Assembly (NCBI GenBank): GCA_002304445.1
Contig: NEVA01000011.1
Coordinates: 1 to 64,000, forward strand
Direction of reading: 5' to 3'
Length of the DNA: 64,000 nt
DNA from: Opitutia bacterium Tous-C4FEB
Lineage (GTDB): Bacteria; Verrucomicrobiota; Verrucomicrobiia; Opitutales; Opitutaceae
Position 1 is the first letter of the stretch; every line of letters begins with the position of its first letter. Under the pieces are notes generated by a model that saw only the letters and a list, made by a program, of their open reading frames with translations, was not told the DNA's origin and made no database searches. A program made the position numbers and the translations under genes. Below, one piece after another: positions 1 to 9,842 of this stretch.

Positions 1-142
1 CTGTTTGTCGTCCACTACTTCCGTTGTAATCGATTCCACAACGTCACCCTATCTGACCCTCTCTTCCTTTCATAGTGGGTCCTCGGCCGGCCGTTTACCG
101 ATAATCTTGCCCCTTGCTCCGGCGGTCGCCTATTTCGAGCCC

Positions 143-370
143 ATGTTCGATCTGACGACGGGTACGGTGATCTACTGTGTTTTGGTCGCGCTGGGGTTTC
201 TCGGTTTGTGGCTCTACTACGATCGGCGTGATCATCTGCGGTTCGAGAAAGAACGACGGAAGACCACGTTCCTCTGCCTCCGTTGTGATCAACTTTATAC
301 GGCTCCCTCGGGCACGGAGCTTTGTAAATGTCCAAGCTGCGGCCATGAGAATACACGACTGAAATTTTAA
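143..370 (+). CDS. small membrane-anchored zinc-ribbon protein, unknown function
   Basis: A 75-residue protein. The open frame extends further upstream, but the ATG at 143 gives a clean layout: a hydrophobic segment at about residues 7-23, a charged linker ([15 protein letters not shown]), then two CxxC knuckles (CLRC and CPSC) about 17 residues apart that form a likely rubredoxin-type zinc ribbon. It is probably anchored in the inner membrane with the ribbon in the cytoplasm. It lies 71 bases upstream of guaA on the same strand, so co-transcription is possible. I do not recognise a named family and assign no function. Confidence 0.6.
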   Translation: MFDLTTGTVIYCVLVALGFLGLWLYYDRRDHLRFEKERRKTTFLCLRCDQLYTAPSGTELCKCPSCGHENTRLKF

Positions 371-441
371 CACCGCATTTGACGACTATCGGGCTCTTCG
401 TGTTTTGTGATTCTTCGTCGCCGAATCGTCAGTCCATTCCC

Positions 442-1983
442 ATGCCACAGATTATTGCTGTCCTAGATTTTGGTTCGCAACTTACCCAGGTGATCGCCCG
501 CCGTATTCGCGAGTGCCAAGTCTACTCGAAGATTTATCACTACGAGACTCCGGCCGAAAAACTTCGCGAAGACGGGGTCGCAGGAATCATTCTTTCTGGT
601 GGTCCCCAAAGTGTTTACTCGAAGACGGCTCCGCATCCGGATCGTGGTATTTTTGATCTAGGTGTGCCAATATTGGGCATTTGCTACGGCGTCCAATTGA
701 TGGGGCATCATCTCGGCGGGCACGTGGCACACAGTAAAGCGCGTGAGTATGGCCATGGTCATCTTACCATTACGAAACAAAGCAAACTTTTCGCCGGTCT
801 GCCGAAAAAGCTTCGGATTTGGAATTCGCACGGGGACAAGCTTGAAAAGCTGCCTCCCGGGTTTGTCGCCACCGCCGTGTCAGAAAACTCTCCTTTCTCG
901 GGGATCGAGGATAGAAAAAGAGGGTTTTACGGCATTCAATTTCATCCTGAGGTGTTTCATACGGAGCGGGGCGGAGATATGATCCGCAATTTTTTGGTCG
1001 GTATCTGCGGGGCCAAACAAGATTGGACCACGAAAGACTTCATCGCCCAGTCGGTGGCGTCCATTCGGGAGCAAGTGGGCAAGGGCCGGGTGCTGCTCGG
1101 TCTTTCGGGCGGGGTTGATTCTTCGGTTGCGGCCGCCCTTTTACACAAGGCGATCGGCAAGCAACTGACCTGTGTTTTCGTCGACAATGGTCTGCTCCGT
1201 AAAGGTGAGCGCGCTGCGGTCGAAAAGCTTTATGGTGACCATTTCCGGATCGATCTCCGAGTCGTCGACGCCTCGAAGCTCTTTCTCCGCAGGCTCAGAG
1301 GCATCACCGAACCCGAACAAAAGCGGAAAATCATCGGCCGCACGTTTGTTGAGGTCTTTGAGAAGTCGCTTAAATCGATTAAGGGCCGGGCAGAATTTCT
1401 GGGGCAGGGGACGCTCTATCCCGATGTGATCGAAAGCGTTTCCATCGCGGGTAACCCGGCTTCATTGATCAAGACTCACCACAATGTCGGTGGTCTTCCC
1501 GAACGGATGAAACTGAAGCTGATCGAGCCGTTGCGCCAACTTTTCAAGGATGAGGTTCGGCGGGTTGGCGAAGCGCTGGGACTACCGAAAGAAGTCGTTT
1601 GGCGGCAACCGTTTCCCGGCCCCGGTTTGGGCGTTCGGGTAATGGGAGCGATTACAAACGAGAATCTGGAAATCTTGCGAAATGCCGACGCCGTCCTGCA
1701 GGAGGAGATGGCTGCGTCGGGATACTACTGGAAGGTCTGGCAGTCGTTCGCGGTCTTCTTGCCGGTGAAGACGGTCGGAGTTTTCGGAGATGAGCGCACT
1801 TACGACTATGTCATCGCGTTGCGGATCGTTGAAAGTATCGATGCGATGACGGCGGATTGGGCGAAGCTGCCGCATGATTTGCTGCAAAAAATTTCGAGCC
1901 GAATCACCAACGAAGTCCGCGGAGTGAGCCGGGTCGTGCTCGATATAAGCTCCAAACCGCCGGCAACCATTGAGTGGGAGTGA
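442..1983 (+). CDS. guaA: GMP synthase (glutamine-hydrolysing)
   Basis: Converts XMP to GMP using ATP and glutamine in the cytoplasm. The 513-residue length is normal for the family. The N-terminal class I amidotransferase has the nucleophile Cys81 ([10 protein letters not shown]) and the His168/Glu170 pair (QFHPE). The ATP-pyrophosphatase domain opens with the P-loop LSGGVDSS at about 221-228. The C-terminal dimerisation domain ends in the usual ...ATIEWE. The frame is open from 379, but the ATG at 442 matches the family start ([13 protein letters not shown]). All catalytic residues I can see are present. Confidence 0.97.
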   Translation: MPQIIAVLDFGSQLTQVIARRIRECQVYSKIYHYETPAEKLREDGVAGIILSGGPQSVYSKTAPHPDRGIFDLGVPILGICYGVQLMGHHLGGHVAHSKAREYGHGHLTITKQSKLFAGLPKKLRIWNSHGDKLEKLPPGFVATAVSENSPFSGIEDRKRGFYGIQFHPEVFHTERGGDMIRNFLVGICGAKQDWTTKDFIAQSVASIREQVGKGRVLLGLSGGVDSSVAAALLHKAIGKQLTCVFVDNGLLRKGERAAVEKLYGDHFRIDLRVVDASKLFLRRLRGITEPEQKRKIIGRTFVEVFEKSLKSIKGRAEFLGQGTLYPDVIESVSIAGNPASLIKTHHNVGGLPERMKLKLIEPLRQLFKDEVRRVGEALGLPKEVVWRQPFPGPGLGVRVMGAITNENLEILRNADAVLQEEMAASGYYWKVWQSFAVFLPVKTVGVFGDERTYDYVIALRIVESIDAMTADWAKLPHDLLQKISSRITNEVRGVSRVVLDISSKPPATIEWE

Positions 1984-2038
1984 TGATCCCAGTTTCCGTT
2001 AGCTGCGTTTGCCGCCCGCCTCTGCTCGTTTAATCGCC

Positions 2039-2797
2039 ATGATTACTTCACGCTTTCGCACCGTGTTTTTTGCGCTTTTTGCCTTTGTTGGGGTTGTTTC
2101 CGCTTACGCTGAACTGCCGATCTTGACCAAAGCTCGGGCATTTCTCGGTGAGGAGGCCGCACTCGAAGGGGTAAAGTCCGTTCATTACGTCGGGACTTTG
2201 GTCACTTCCGATCCTGCCGATGCCAACAAGTCTGCGAGTGCTGCGGTGGAGATTGTCTTCCAGAAGCCGGGCCAGCAACGGATCAGTATCACGTACGAGA
2301 AGGCCGTCGAACAAACGGCGCTCGATGGTTATGATGCGTGGCAACGTCAGCAGGATCCATCCGACCCGGCGAAGTGGCGGCAAACTTTGCTCTCGGCCGA
2401 CCAAATTAAACGGCTCCGGGCCAACACCCTTGAGAACCTGATGTTTTTTCGCGGCATCGAGCGCGTTGGTGGCAAAATTGAAGACCTAGGACCGGTGAAC
2501 GTCGACGGAGTCGCCTGCCAAAAAATCGCGTTTATCCATGGTCCGACGATTGTGTTTACCCGCTATTTTGAGAGCGAAACCGGTCGCTTGGTCCTAACTG
2601 AGACCGAGGCCGGTGGCGCGATCCGCGAACAAGGTTCGGTGGTGGTGAACGGAGTTCGCTTCCCGCAAACCATCATCACCGTGACGAAGGCGACCGGCGG
2701 CAAAGTGCAGGCGGTCACCATCAACTTTGAGAAGGTCACGGTTAATGAGGTGTTCCCTCCCTCGTTCTTCGCGGTGCCCGCGTTGTCTAACCGATGA
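2039..2797 (+). CDS. periplasmic LolA-like outer-membrane lipoprotein-sorting protein
   Basis: A 252-residue exported protein. The ATG at 2039 gives a classic signal peptide (MITSRFRTVFFALFAFVGV, cleavage near AYA-EL). The rest is beta-rich with alternating hydrophobic strands and a FPQTIITVTK segment, as in the LolA/LolB-like or DUF4292-type half-barrel of Verrucomicrobiota. In that fold it would bind acyl chains of lipoproteins in the periplasm; this is inferred from overall pattern rather than a decisive motif. It stands between guaA (55 bases upstream) and hisD (84 bases downstream) without an obvious link to either pathway. Confidence 0.5.
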   Translation: MITSRFRTVFFALFAFVGVVSAYAELPILTKARAFLGEEAALEGVKSVHYVGTLVTSDPADANKSASAAVEIVFQKPGQQRISITYEKAVEQTALDGYDAWQRQQDPSDPAKWRQTLLSADQIKRLRANTLENLMFFRGIERVGGKIEDLGPVNVDGVACQKIAFIHGPTIVFTRYFESETGRLVLTETEAGGAIREQGSVVVNGVRFPQTIITVTKATGGKVQAVTINFEKVTVNEVFPPSFFAVPALSNR

Positions 2798-2881
2798 GTT
2801 TTCCGGCGTTGGACCGGGCACCGCTGCCAATCTTCCGCTTTCGCTCTCTTTCGACCAATCCCGCCCACGCGGTTCACCGAT

Positions 2882-4177
2882 ATGCGCACTCTCGTCGCCT
2901 CCGATAAGAACTTCTCCGAAAATCTGGCTGCTTTCTGCCAGGGCTCCAGTGTGCCGCCGGAAATCAAGACGGCGGTCGCAGGCATCCTTGCCGACGTCAA
3001 ACAGCGCGGTGATGAAGCGGTTTCTCACTACGCGGCGAAGTTTGACGGGGCGAAATTGCGGGCGAAAGAGTTCCGGATAAAGCCGGCCGATATCGCGGCC
3101 GCCGCCGCCGGTTTACCGGCAGCCGAGCGCCGCGCCCTCGTTGCGGCTCACGCCAGCATCGTTTCGTTCAATCGTCGGGGCCTCGTCAAAAACTGGACGT
3201 CGAAAAATCCCCAAGGCGGGATGGTCGGTGAGAAATTCGACCCGATCCGGCGCGTTGGAATCTATGTGCCGGGCGGACAGGTGCCGCTGGTATCCACGGT
3301 GCTCATGACCGTTACTTTGGCGCGGATCGCCGGTTGTCCGGAGATCGCGGTCTGCACGCCTTCCAATCCCCAAGGTAAAGTCGCGGACGGACTGCTCGCC
3401 GCGCTGCACTTGATCGGGGTCGATGAGATTTACCGCATCGGTGGGGTGCAGGCGATCGGGGCGATGGCCTATGGCACTTCGATGATTCCGGCCGTCGATA
3501 AAATTTATGGGCCGGGCAACGCCTATGTCTGCGAGGCCAAGCGACAAGTTTTCGGCACGGTTGGGGTCGATTCGCTCCCCGGTCCGAGTGAGGTGATGAT
3601 CATCGCCGACGAGAGCGCGCGGCCGGACTTTGCGGCAGCGGATTTGCTGGCCCAAGCCGAACATGGTTCGGGTCGCGAAAGAATTTATCTGGTAGCCACC
3701 TCGGCGGCCGTAATCGGGAAAATCGCGGCCGAGGTTCAGGCTCAGCTCCCGTCGATTTCACGCTCGGAAAAGACCGCCCGGGTGTTGAGCGAAGGATGGC
3801 TCGCGGTGCAGGTCGGCACCTTGGCCCAAGCTGCCGAGGTCGCCAATTACGTGGCCCCGGAGCATCTCGAATTGCTGGTCAAGGAGTCTTCGGCCAAGCG
3901 GCTGACCAAAGAAATCACCACGGCCGGAGCAATCATGCTGGGTAATTTCACGCCGACGGCGCTCGGTGATTTCACGGCCGGTCCCAGTCATGTGCTGCCA
4001 ACGGGGCGGGCGGGACGTTTCTTCAGCGGCTTGCGGGTTGCTGATTTTCAACGCCGCACGAGTCTCATTCGCTACGATCGCGCGAGCGTGAAGCGGGGCG
4101 CTCCGGTGGTGGCCGCATTCGCGGCGATGGAGCGGTTGGATGCCCATGGTCGCTCGGTGCAGATTCGCACCCGTTGA
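2882..4177 (+). CDS. hisD: histidinol dehydrogenase
   Basis: Last enzyme of histidine synthesis: oxidises L-histidinol to L-histidine with two NAD+ and a zinc ion. The length of 431 residues is typical. Conserved blocks are present in order: VPGGQVPLVSTVLM, GGVQAIGAMAYGT, GPGNAYVCEAKRQVFG, GPSEVMIIAD, QAEHGSG (zinc ligand region), YVAPEHLEL with the catalytic Glu-His pair, and GPSHVLPTGRAGRF. It opens a his cluster (hisD-hisC-hisB-hisH); hisC begins 22 bases after its stop. Confidence 0.97.
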   Translation: MRTLVASDKNFSENLAAFCQGSSVPPEIKTAVAGILADVKQRGDEAVSHYAAKFDGAKLRAKEFRIKPADIAAAAAGLPAAERRALVAAHASIVSFNRRGLVKNWTSKNPQGGMVGEKFDPIRRVGIYVPGGQVPLVSTVLMTVTLARIAGCPEIAVCTPSNPQGKVADGLLAALHLIGVDEIYRIGGVQAIGAMAYGTSMIPAVDKIYGPGNAYVCEAKRQVFGTVGVDSLPGPSEVMIIADESARPDFAAADLLAQAEHGSGRERIYLVATSAAVIGKIAAEVQAQLPSISRSEKTARVLSEGWLAVQVGTLAQAAEVANYVAPEHLELLVKESSAKRLTKEITTAGAIMLGNFTPTALGDFTAGPSHVLPTGRAGRFFSGLRVADFQRRTSLIRYDRASVKRGAPVVAAFAAMERLDAHGRSVQIRTR

Positions 4178-4199
4178 TTCTGCCTCATACCGTTTGCCT

Positions 4200-5312
4200 A
4201 TGTCCGAGCTTACCTCATTGGCGCTTCCGCACGTAGCGTCCTTGCACGCTTACACCCCGGGTTTGCAGCCGGGTGAATCTGGTTGGGTAAAGCTCAACAC
4301 CAACGAATGCCCTTATCCGCCCAGCCCGCGCGTGATGGATGCGATCCGCACGGCGCTCGGGGCCGATGGTTCTTCGCTTCGGCTCTATCCGAATCCAAAG
4401 AGCGCCCCACTACGCGCGGCTGTGGCCCGTCATCATGGCGCAGGCCTGACGGCGGAGAACGTCATTATCGGCAACGGTTCCGATGACCTGCTCAACCTGC
4501 TCGTGCGCGCGTTCTGCGCGAACTCCGCGAACGCCGGCATCACGTTTCCGTCATACTCCCTTTACCCGGTTCTGATCGGAATTCAGGACGGGCGCACGGA
4601 GGTCATCCCATTCGACCGGTCGATGCGTTTGCCGGTTGATCGCATTATTTCTTCTACCGCGCGGGCGTTTTTCCTGACCTCCCCGAATGCGCCGACGGGC
4701 GTCGCATTCTCGAACGCCGAGCTTGAGCGGGTGCTCGCCGGGTTCCCGGGCCTGCTGATCGTCGATGAAGCCTATGCGCCCTTTGCCGAAGAGAACGCGG
4801 TTTCTCTGCTCGCGGCTCATCCGCGTCTGGTCGTGGTTCGAACTCTCTCGAAGGCTCACGCGCTTGCGGGCATCCGAGTCGGCTATGCTCTGGCCCACCC
4901 CGAGATCATCGGCCTGCTCGACCGCGTGCGTGACAGCTACAACGTCAACGCGCTTTCGCAGGCCGCCGCTTTGGCTGCGATCGAGGATCCCGATTATTAC
5001 GCGGCGATCATTGCCCGCATCAAGGCCACGCGCGACCGCACCATTGCAGACTTCGCCGTCCGCCGGCGCTGGTTTACGTATCCCTCGTCGGCCAATTTTG
5101 TTTTCACCGAGCCGAAGGATGCGCACGGCGTTTCGAGTCCGGCGGTGGCAAAGTCCGCCTATGATTTTCTGGTCGCGCACAAGGTTCTGGTTCGGATCTT
5201 TCCCAGCCACGCCTTGACCGCGTCTTTTCTGCGAATCACCGTCGGCACCGATCAGGAGATGCTCGTCCTCTCCGACACCTTGGACACATGGTCAAAAACT
5301 CACACCGCATAG
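4200..5312 (+). CDS. hisC: histidinol-phosphate aminotransferase
   Basis: PLP enzyme that transaminates imidazole acetol phosphate to histidinol phosphate. The ATG at 4200 gives 370 residues; the frame is open from 4140 but that would overlap hisD and precede the family start. Fold-type I landmarks: [27 protein letters not shown], the PLP-ring Asp189 in IVDEAY and the Schiff-base Lys218 in [11 protein letters not shown]. Its end overlaps hisB by 25 bases, which suggests translational coupling. Confidence 0.95.
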   Translation: MSELTSLALPHVASLHAYTPGLQPGESGWVKLNTNECPYPPSPRVMDAIRTALGADGSSLRLYPNPKSAPLRAAVARHHGAGLTAENVIIGNGSDDLLNLLVRAFCANSANAGITFPSYSLYPVLIGIQDGRTEVIPFDRSMRLPVDRIISSTARAFFLTSPNAPTGVAFSNAELERVLAGFPGLLIVDEAYAPFAEENAVSLLAAHPRLVVVRTLSKAHALAGIRVGYALAHPEIIGLLDRVRDSYNVNALSQAAALAAIEDPDYYAAIIARIKATRDRTIADFAVRRRWFTYPSSANFVFTEPKDAHGVSSPAVAKSAYDFLVAHKVLVRIFPSHALTASFLRITVGTDQEMLVLSDTLDTWSKTHTA

Positions 5313-5890
5313 CAACGGTCTCCCGCAAGACCGCCGAGACCGACATTGTGCTCACCCTCGCCGTCGATGGCGCGGGTGCTTCCGCGATTGAGACCGGAGT
5401 TCCGTTTTTCGACCACATGCTCACCTTGTTCGCGAAACACGGCCTCTTCGACCTCACGGTCAAAGCCAAGGGCGATGTCGACGTGGACTACCACCACACC
5501 GTCGAGGATGTGGGCCTCGTGCTGGGTCAGGCGTTCAAGGAGGCGCTGGGCGACAAGATCGGGATACGGCGCTACGGCTTCTTTTTTCTCCCGATGGACG
5601 AGTCGCTTGCCCGCGTTGTCGTCGATGTGGGCGGCCGCCCCCACTTGGTCTACGAAGCGAACGCGCCGACGATGTTTGTGCGCGATTTCAACATCGTGCT
5701 CGTGAAGGAGTTTTGCCGCGCCTTTAGCAACGCCCTCGGGGCTAACCTGCATGTGCAACTGATCTACGGCGAGGAGCCGCATCACGTCGCCGAAGCCATT
5801 TTCAAAGGGCTCGCCCGCGCCCTCGACGCCGCGACGCAGATCGAATTGCGCGCCGCCGATCAGCTGCCGAGCACCAAGGGTAAGATTTGA
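5288..5890 (+). CDS. hisB: imidazoleglycerol-phosphate dehydratase
   Basis: Dehydrates imidazole glycerol phosphate in histidine synthesis. This is the 200-residue monofunctional form, without the fused phosphatase of enterobacteria. Diagnostic motifs are [28 protein letters not shown] and the second half [15 protein letters not shown] followed by [16 protein letters not shown], which supply the di-manganese histidine clusters. The start codon lies inside the last codons of hisC, and hisH follows 16 bases later. Confidence 0.96.
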   Translation: MVKNSHRIATVSRKTAETDIVLTLAVDGAGASAIETGVPFFDHMLTLFAKHGLFDLTVKAKGDVDVDYHHTVEDVGLVLGQAFKEALGDKIGIRRYGFFFLPMDESLARVVVDVGGRPHLVYEANAPTMFVRDFNIVLVKEFCRAFSNALGANLHVQLIYGEEPHHVAEAIFKGLARALDAATQIELRAADQLPSTKGKI

Positions 5891-5906
5891 CCGGGGTTTT
5901 AGTTCC

Positions 5907-6572
5907 ATGTCCGAAGCTTCGAGCCTCGCGGCCGTCCCGCCGCCTTTGATCGCCGTCATCGATAACGGCATCTGCAATCTCCGTAGCGTCACCAAAGCAT
6001 TGGAGGCGGTGGGTGCCGCGCCCCGTGTCGTGCGCACTCCGGCGGAACTCGCCGCGAGCAACGCCCTGGGGCTCGTGTTGCCCGGGGTCGGGGCCTTGCG
6101 TGACTGCGTGGCTTCGCTTCAGGCCTCCGGCCTCGCTGCGGTCGTGCGCGATTGGATCGCGGCCGATCGGCCTTTTCTCGGCGTGTGTCTTGGGATGCAG
6201 GCGTTGTTCGAACACTCTGAGGAGGGCGACATCGAGGGTCTCGGCATCATTCCCGGCAAGGTGGTGCGTTTTGTGCGGCCCCGGGAGTTCAAGATTCCGC
6301 ACATGGGCTGGAACACCGTGCGCTTCGTGCAACCCGGTTCGGCGCTTGCCGCCGGCCTGGCCGAGGACGGTGAGGCGTTTTACTTCGTCCATAGTTTTCA
6401 CTGCGTGCCGGCCGATCCGGCGCTGGTGCTCGGCGAGTGTGATTACGGCGGCGTGTTTTGTGCCTCCGTGGCGCGGGGGCGGATGTTCGCCACCCAATTT
6501 CATCCGGAGAAAAGTCAGGCCAAGGGGCTGAAAATCTACCGCAATTTTGTGACGGTCGCGGCGGCGGGCTGA
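5907..6572 (+). CDS. hisH: imidazole glycerol phosphate synthase glutaminase subunit
   Basis: Class I amidotransferase that feeds ammonia to HisF. 221 residues with AVIDNGICNLRSV at the start, LPGVGALRD, the nucleophile loop GVCLGMQALFE, the HMGWNTV block and the C-terminal QFHPEKSQAKG carrying the His-Glu of the triad. HisF and HisA are not in this window. The N-terminus is about 10 residues longer than usual, but the ATG at 5907 is the only sensible start in the spacing after hisB. Confidence 0.95.
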   Translation: MSEASSLAAVPPPLIAVIDNGICNLRSVTKALEAVGAAPRVVRTPAELAASNALGLVLPGVGALRDCVASLQASGLAAVVRDWIAADRPFLGVCLGMQALFEHSEEGDIEGLGIIPGKVVRFVRPREFKIPHMGWNTVRFVQPGSALAAGLAEDGEAFYFVHSFHCVPADPALVLGECDYGGVFCASVARGRMFATQFHPEKSQAKGLKIYRNFVTVAAAG

Positions 6573-6691
6573 GGCCCGACGCACGACATTTTCTTAAGCG
6601 ATGGCCGGGGCGCGCTAATTTGCGCGAATCCTTTTCGTCGTCGTCCATCTTTGTTTTGCCAGTGGCTCAGTTTTGACTTCGCTCGATCGGT

Positions 6692-7990
6692 ATGACCCAC
6701 ACCGCATCGCTGAAAATCGACGATAAAGAATACCCCCTGCCCGTGATTGTCGGCACCGAAGGCGAGAAAGCGGTCGATACGCGCACGCTCCGTGCCACCG
6801 CCGGCTACGTCGCCTACGACCAGGGTTACGGCAACACCGGCTCGTGCGAGAGCAAGGTCACCTTCCTCAACGGCGACGATGGCATCCTCCGCCACCGCGG
6901 TTACCCGATCGAGCAGTTGGCGAACCACAGCGATTTTGTTGAGACCTCTTACCTCGTCATCTACGGCGAGCTCCCGACCGCGGCCCAGCGCAAGGAGTTC
7001 GGTCTGCGCCTGCGGCAAAACGCCGTGGTCGAAACCCAGATGCAGAAAATTCTGGAAGGTTTCCCCACGAGCGCTTCGCCGATGGCGATGCTGTCCGCGA
7101 TGGTCGCGGCGCTGCCGGCCTACCATCCCCAGTTAGCGAACAATAATTTTGAAAAAGACCTCAAGGTCTTCGACCAGGCTGCCGCCGTCGCGATCTCCAA
7201 GATCCGCACTATGGTAGCGATGATCTACCGCTACCAAAAAGGTCTGCCGTTCATGTTTCCGAAGCAGGAGCTGCCGTTCTGCGACAACTTCCTGCACATG
7301 ATGTTTTCGGAGCCTTACAAGGACTACGTTTCGGTCCCCGAGGTCACGAAGGCCCTCAATCTTTTCCTGCTCCTGCACGCCGACCATGAGCAGAATTGTT
7401 CGACGTCCACGGTGCGGATGGTCGCTTCGAGTTCGTCCAATCTCTTCACCTCGATCTCGGCCGGCATCAGCGCTCTGGCTGGGCCGCTTCATGGCGGGGC
7501 CAACGCCGCCGTCATGCACATGCTGCAGTCGATCCACGACGAGGGCGATGACGGCAGTCGCTTCATCGCCGCCGCCAAATCGGGCAGCAAATCGAACCGC
7601 CTCATGGGCTTTGGCCACGCGGTTTACCGTAACTTTGATCCACGCGCGAAAATCATCGGGCAGGCCTGCGGCACGCTTCTCTCCAAGCTCGGGATCGACG
7701 ACCCGCTGCTCAACATCGCGCAACACCTGGAGCAGGCCGCCCTCAAAGACGATTACTTCATCTCGCGGAAGCTCTACCCGAACGTCGATTTCTACTCGGG
7801 CATCATCATGCGCGCGATCGGCATTCCGGTGAATATGTTCACCACGATGTTCGCGATCGGCCGCGCTCCCGGCTACATCGCCAACTGGCACGAGGTCGCT
7901 TCCAATCCCAAGGGCCGCATTTACCGTCCCCGCCAGATCTACGTTGGCCCGGTTCTGCGGCCTTACGTGCCGATCGACCAGCGCGGTTGA
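6692..7990 (+). CDS. gltA: citrate synthase (type II, hexameric class)
   Basis: Condenses oxaloacetate and acetyl-CoA to citrate at the entry of the TCA cycle. 432 residues, as in Gram-negative type II enzymes. An N-terminal beta domain ([20 protein letters not shown]) is followed by [19 protein letters not shown], the histidine block [19 protein letters not shown], the [12 protein letters not shown] loop and the active-site [16 protein letters not shown]. It has its own 119-base upstream gap after hisH, so it probably has its own promoter. It converges on the minus-strand gene at 8742-8035. Confidence 0.96.
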   Translation: MTHTASLKIDDKEYPLPVIVGTEGEKAVDTRTLRATAGYVAYDQGYGNTGSCESKVTFLNGDDGILRHRGYPIEQLANHSDFVETSYLVIYGELPTAAQRKEFGLRLRQNAVVETQMQKILEGFPTSASPMAMLSAMVAALPAYHPQLANNNFEKDLKVFDQAAAVAISKIRTMVAMIYRYQKGLPFMFPKQELPFCDNFLHMMFSEPYKDYVSVPEVTKALNLFLLLHADHEQNCSTSTVRMVASSSSNLFTSISAGISALAGPLHGGANAAVMHMLQSIHDEGDDGSRFIAAAKSGSKSNRLMGFGHAVYRNFDPRAKIIGQACGTLLSKLGIDDPLLNIAQHLEQAALKDDYFISRKLYPNVDFYSGIIMRAIGIPVNMFTTMFAIGRAPGYIANWHEVASNPKGRIYRPRQIYVGPVLRPYVPIDQRG

Positions 7991-8026
7991 GCCACCGCGG
8001 GCCGCTTCGGTCCGCTGGCGACGCCG

Positions 8027-8050
8027 GCCGGAGACTATTTTTTCTCCGGC
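8027..8050. terminator. inverted repeat between convergent genes, weak terminator candidate
   Basis: Perfect 8-base arms GCCGGAGA / TCTCCGGC around an 8-base T-rich loop, 37 bases after the citrate synthase stop. It overlaps the stop codon of the convergent gene. No clear U-run follows on either strand, so rho-independent termination is only a possibility. Confidence 0.3.
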
Positions 8051-8742
8051 GGTGCGTTGAGCAGTTCCTCGAGCGCGAGTCCGGTGATTTTTTGCAGACC
8101 GCCGAGCAGCCGCCACAGGGCAAACATCGTCATCGCCATCGTCGGCAGCGCGATCACCGGCCAGCTCAGCAAGTTCATCCGGGCGAGCTCGGCGTTGAAC
8201 GCCTCGGAGCCGCCGGGGCTCTTCAGAATATACCGCGCCAGCACGTAATTGAGCACCGCGCTGACACCAAACGACAAGGTCAGCAGATAGCTGGCATTCG
8301 TCAGCAGGCGGTCGAACGCCGGCCGGGCGTTGCGCGCGGCGAGCACGGCGTCGATGCGCGGCACGTCGATCACCTGAGGATTGTAGAGCATCTCTCGCAC
8401 GAGCGGCCACCGGGTGCCCATCGACGCGAGCACGACCAATCCGATAACTCCCGGGACGGCCGCCTCCTTCACCGCGAACCAGAAGGGATCGAGTTTCATG
8501 AGGGCAAAGCTGCCCGTGATCAAAATGCTCAAAAATCCGATGGCCGAAATGAAATTGAATTTCTTCCGCTCTTTCAGGTCGTAGAGCGCGTAGCCCAGCG
8601 GAAACGCCAGCGCCACGATCAGCGCGCCCTTGGGCCCGAGCCACGCCGCCTTGCTGCCGTAGGTCAGGACGACCGAGGGCACCGCGATGTTGCAGACGAT
8701 GTTGAAGAGCAGATTTTCGCGCTTGGGCGGTGGGACGGACAT
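8035..8742 (-). CDS. multi-pass membrane protein, VC0807-like family
   Basis: A 235-residue integral membrane protein with six or so hydrophobic segments, including LLFNIVCNIAVPSVVLTYG, GALIVALAFPLGYALYDL, FISAIGFLSILITGSFALM, AAVPGVIGLVVLAS, LLTLSFGVSAVLNYVLARYIL and SWPVIALPTMAMTMFALW. The pattern and the LKERKKFN motif after the second segment resemble the VC0807 family of small membrane proteins, whose function is not established. The start at 8742 (MSVPPPKRENL) is preferred to the TTG six codons upstream. It is convergent with citrate synthase and divergent from acpS. Confidence 0.6.
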   Translation of the reverse strand: MSVPPPKRENLLFNIVCNIAVPSVVLTYGSKAAWLGPKGALIVALAFPLGYALYDLKERKKFNFISAIGFLSILITGSFALMKLDPFWFAVKEAAVPGVIGLVVLASMGTRWPLVREMLYNPQVIDVPRIDAVLAARNARPAFDRLLTNASYLLTLSFGVSAVLNYVLARYILKSPGGSEAFNAELARMNLLSWPVIALPTMAMTMFALWRLLGGLQKITGLALEELLNAPPEKK

Positions 8743-8874
8743 CGCCCTAGCCAACGTCAAAGTGCTGCACGCCGGAAGCGGAAAATCACCAAAGTCTCGC
8801 CGGCGGGCGGGCCTGCCTCCGCTGAGTTTCTACTCGCTACCCGCACCCTGCTTACCGCTACTTTCGACCCCGTC

Positions 8875-9282
8875 ATGAACCTTTCCCTTCCTCCCGGCGG
8901 CGTGCTGGTCGGTCTCGGCTGCGATCTGATCGATGTGCAACGCATCCGCGACGTGCTCGAGCGCCACGGCGATCGTTTCCTTGACCGGGTGTTCACCGAA
9001 GAGGAGCGCGCCTACTGTCTCGGGATGGCGCATCCGCACAAGCACCTCGCCGCCCGGTGGGCCGCCAAAGAGGCCATTTCAAAAACCTTCACCACCGGGA
9101 TCGGCGCCGAGCTCGGTTGGAAGTCGATGTCGGTCTATCACGGCGAGCGCTCCGAGCCGTTGGTGCGCCTTGACGAAAAAGCCACGGCCCTGCTTGCGCA
9201 GGTCGGCGCGACGCACGTTATTCTCAGTCTCTCGCACACCGAGACCGCCGCGATGGCAGTCGCCGCAATCGTGCGGGCCTGA
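8875..9282 (+). CDS. acpS: holo-[acyl-carrier-protein] synthase
   Basis: Transfers the 4'-phosphopantetheine of CoA to apo-ACP. 135 residues, the family size. The magnesium-binding block GLGCDLIDVQRI is at about residues 13-24, followed by FTEEERAYC and the RWAAKEAISK motif with the conserved Lys-Glu. The open frame runs much further upstream, antisense to the neighbour, but the ATG at 8875 gives the normal N-terminus. The next gene starts 12 bases after its stop, so these plus-strand genes (acpS, a small membrane protein, nnr) probably form an operon. Confidence 0.93.
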   Translation: MNLSLPPGGVLVGLGCDLIDVQRIRDVLERHGDRFLDRVFTEEERAYCLGMAHPHKHLAARWAAKEAISKTFTTGIGAELGWKSMSVYHGERSEPLVRLDEKATALLAQVGATHVILSLSHTETAAMAVAAIVRA

Positions 9283-9294
9283 GCCTTTTTAGCG

Positions 9295-9837
9295 ATGTAT
9301 CCCGACGAGCCCGAAGATTTCGGTCAGCCTCCGCCGTCCCGGCCGGAGCTTCCGCCCAAACCGTCCATGGCTCCTTCGTGGGTGTTGCTGGGATTTGGGA
9401 TCGGCGTGCTGTTTATCTGGATGCTGCCGCGCTCGGAGACACCTGCGGCGGCGGGCCTCGAGCCCGCCCCGGCTCCGGTAGCGCAATCGGTCCCGCAGAT
9501 CGCGGTGATTGAGGCGGTGTTTGCGGAGTGGGGGAGTGCCGCCTCGTGGGAGAACGACGTCACGGAAGTCGCGCTCTGGAGCAGTGAAACAGGTGGTTAT
9601 TCGCAGCGCTTCCAAGTCATCCGCACCGGGGGAATGTATTTTTTCCGGTCCATCCCGCGTCTCACCCGGCCGGTGCTCACGCGCGGCGTGCGGGATAATT
9701 CGCCGCTCCAGTTTACAGAGAGCGAGGCGCAACGCGCGGAGTGGATCGGGGCGAAGAATCAAGAAACGTGGCGCGCCCTCAGCGAGGCGGCCCGCAACCA
9801 GGCGGCCCCGCCGCCGCAGATCCCCGGCTCCCGCTAG
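9295..9837 (+). CDS. hypothetical protein with one membrane segment
   Basis: 180 residues. A proline-rich cytoplasmic N-terminus (PPPSRPELPPKPS) is followed by one hydrophobic helix (WVLLGFGIGVLFIWML, about residues 29-44), an Ala/Pro linker and a C-terminal soluble region with EVALWSSETGGYSQRFQVI. A single-pass protein with a periplasmic domain is the simplest reading. The family is not recognised. It sits 12 bases after acpS and 5 bases before nnr, so it is almost certainly co-transcribed with both. Confidence 0.6.
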   Translation: MYPDEPEDFGQPPPSRPELPPKPSMAPSWVLLGFGIGVLFIWMLPRSETPAAAGLEPAPAPVAQSVPQIAVIEAVFAEWGSAASWENDVTEVALWSSETGGYSQRFQVIRTGGMYFFRSIPRLTRPVLTRGVRDNSPLQFTESEAQRAEWIGAKNQETWRALSEAARNQAAPPPQIPGSR

Positions 9838-9842
9838 GCCCT

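Noticed and set aside
7133-8644. A 503-codon minus-strand frame across citrate synthase and its neighbour
   Set aside because: It overlaps two well-supported genes in other frames and has Arg/Ala-rich shadow composition.
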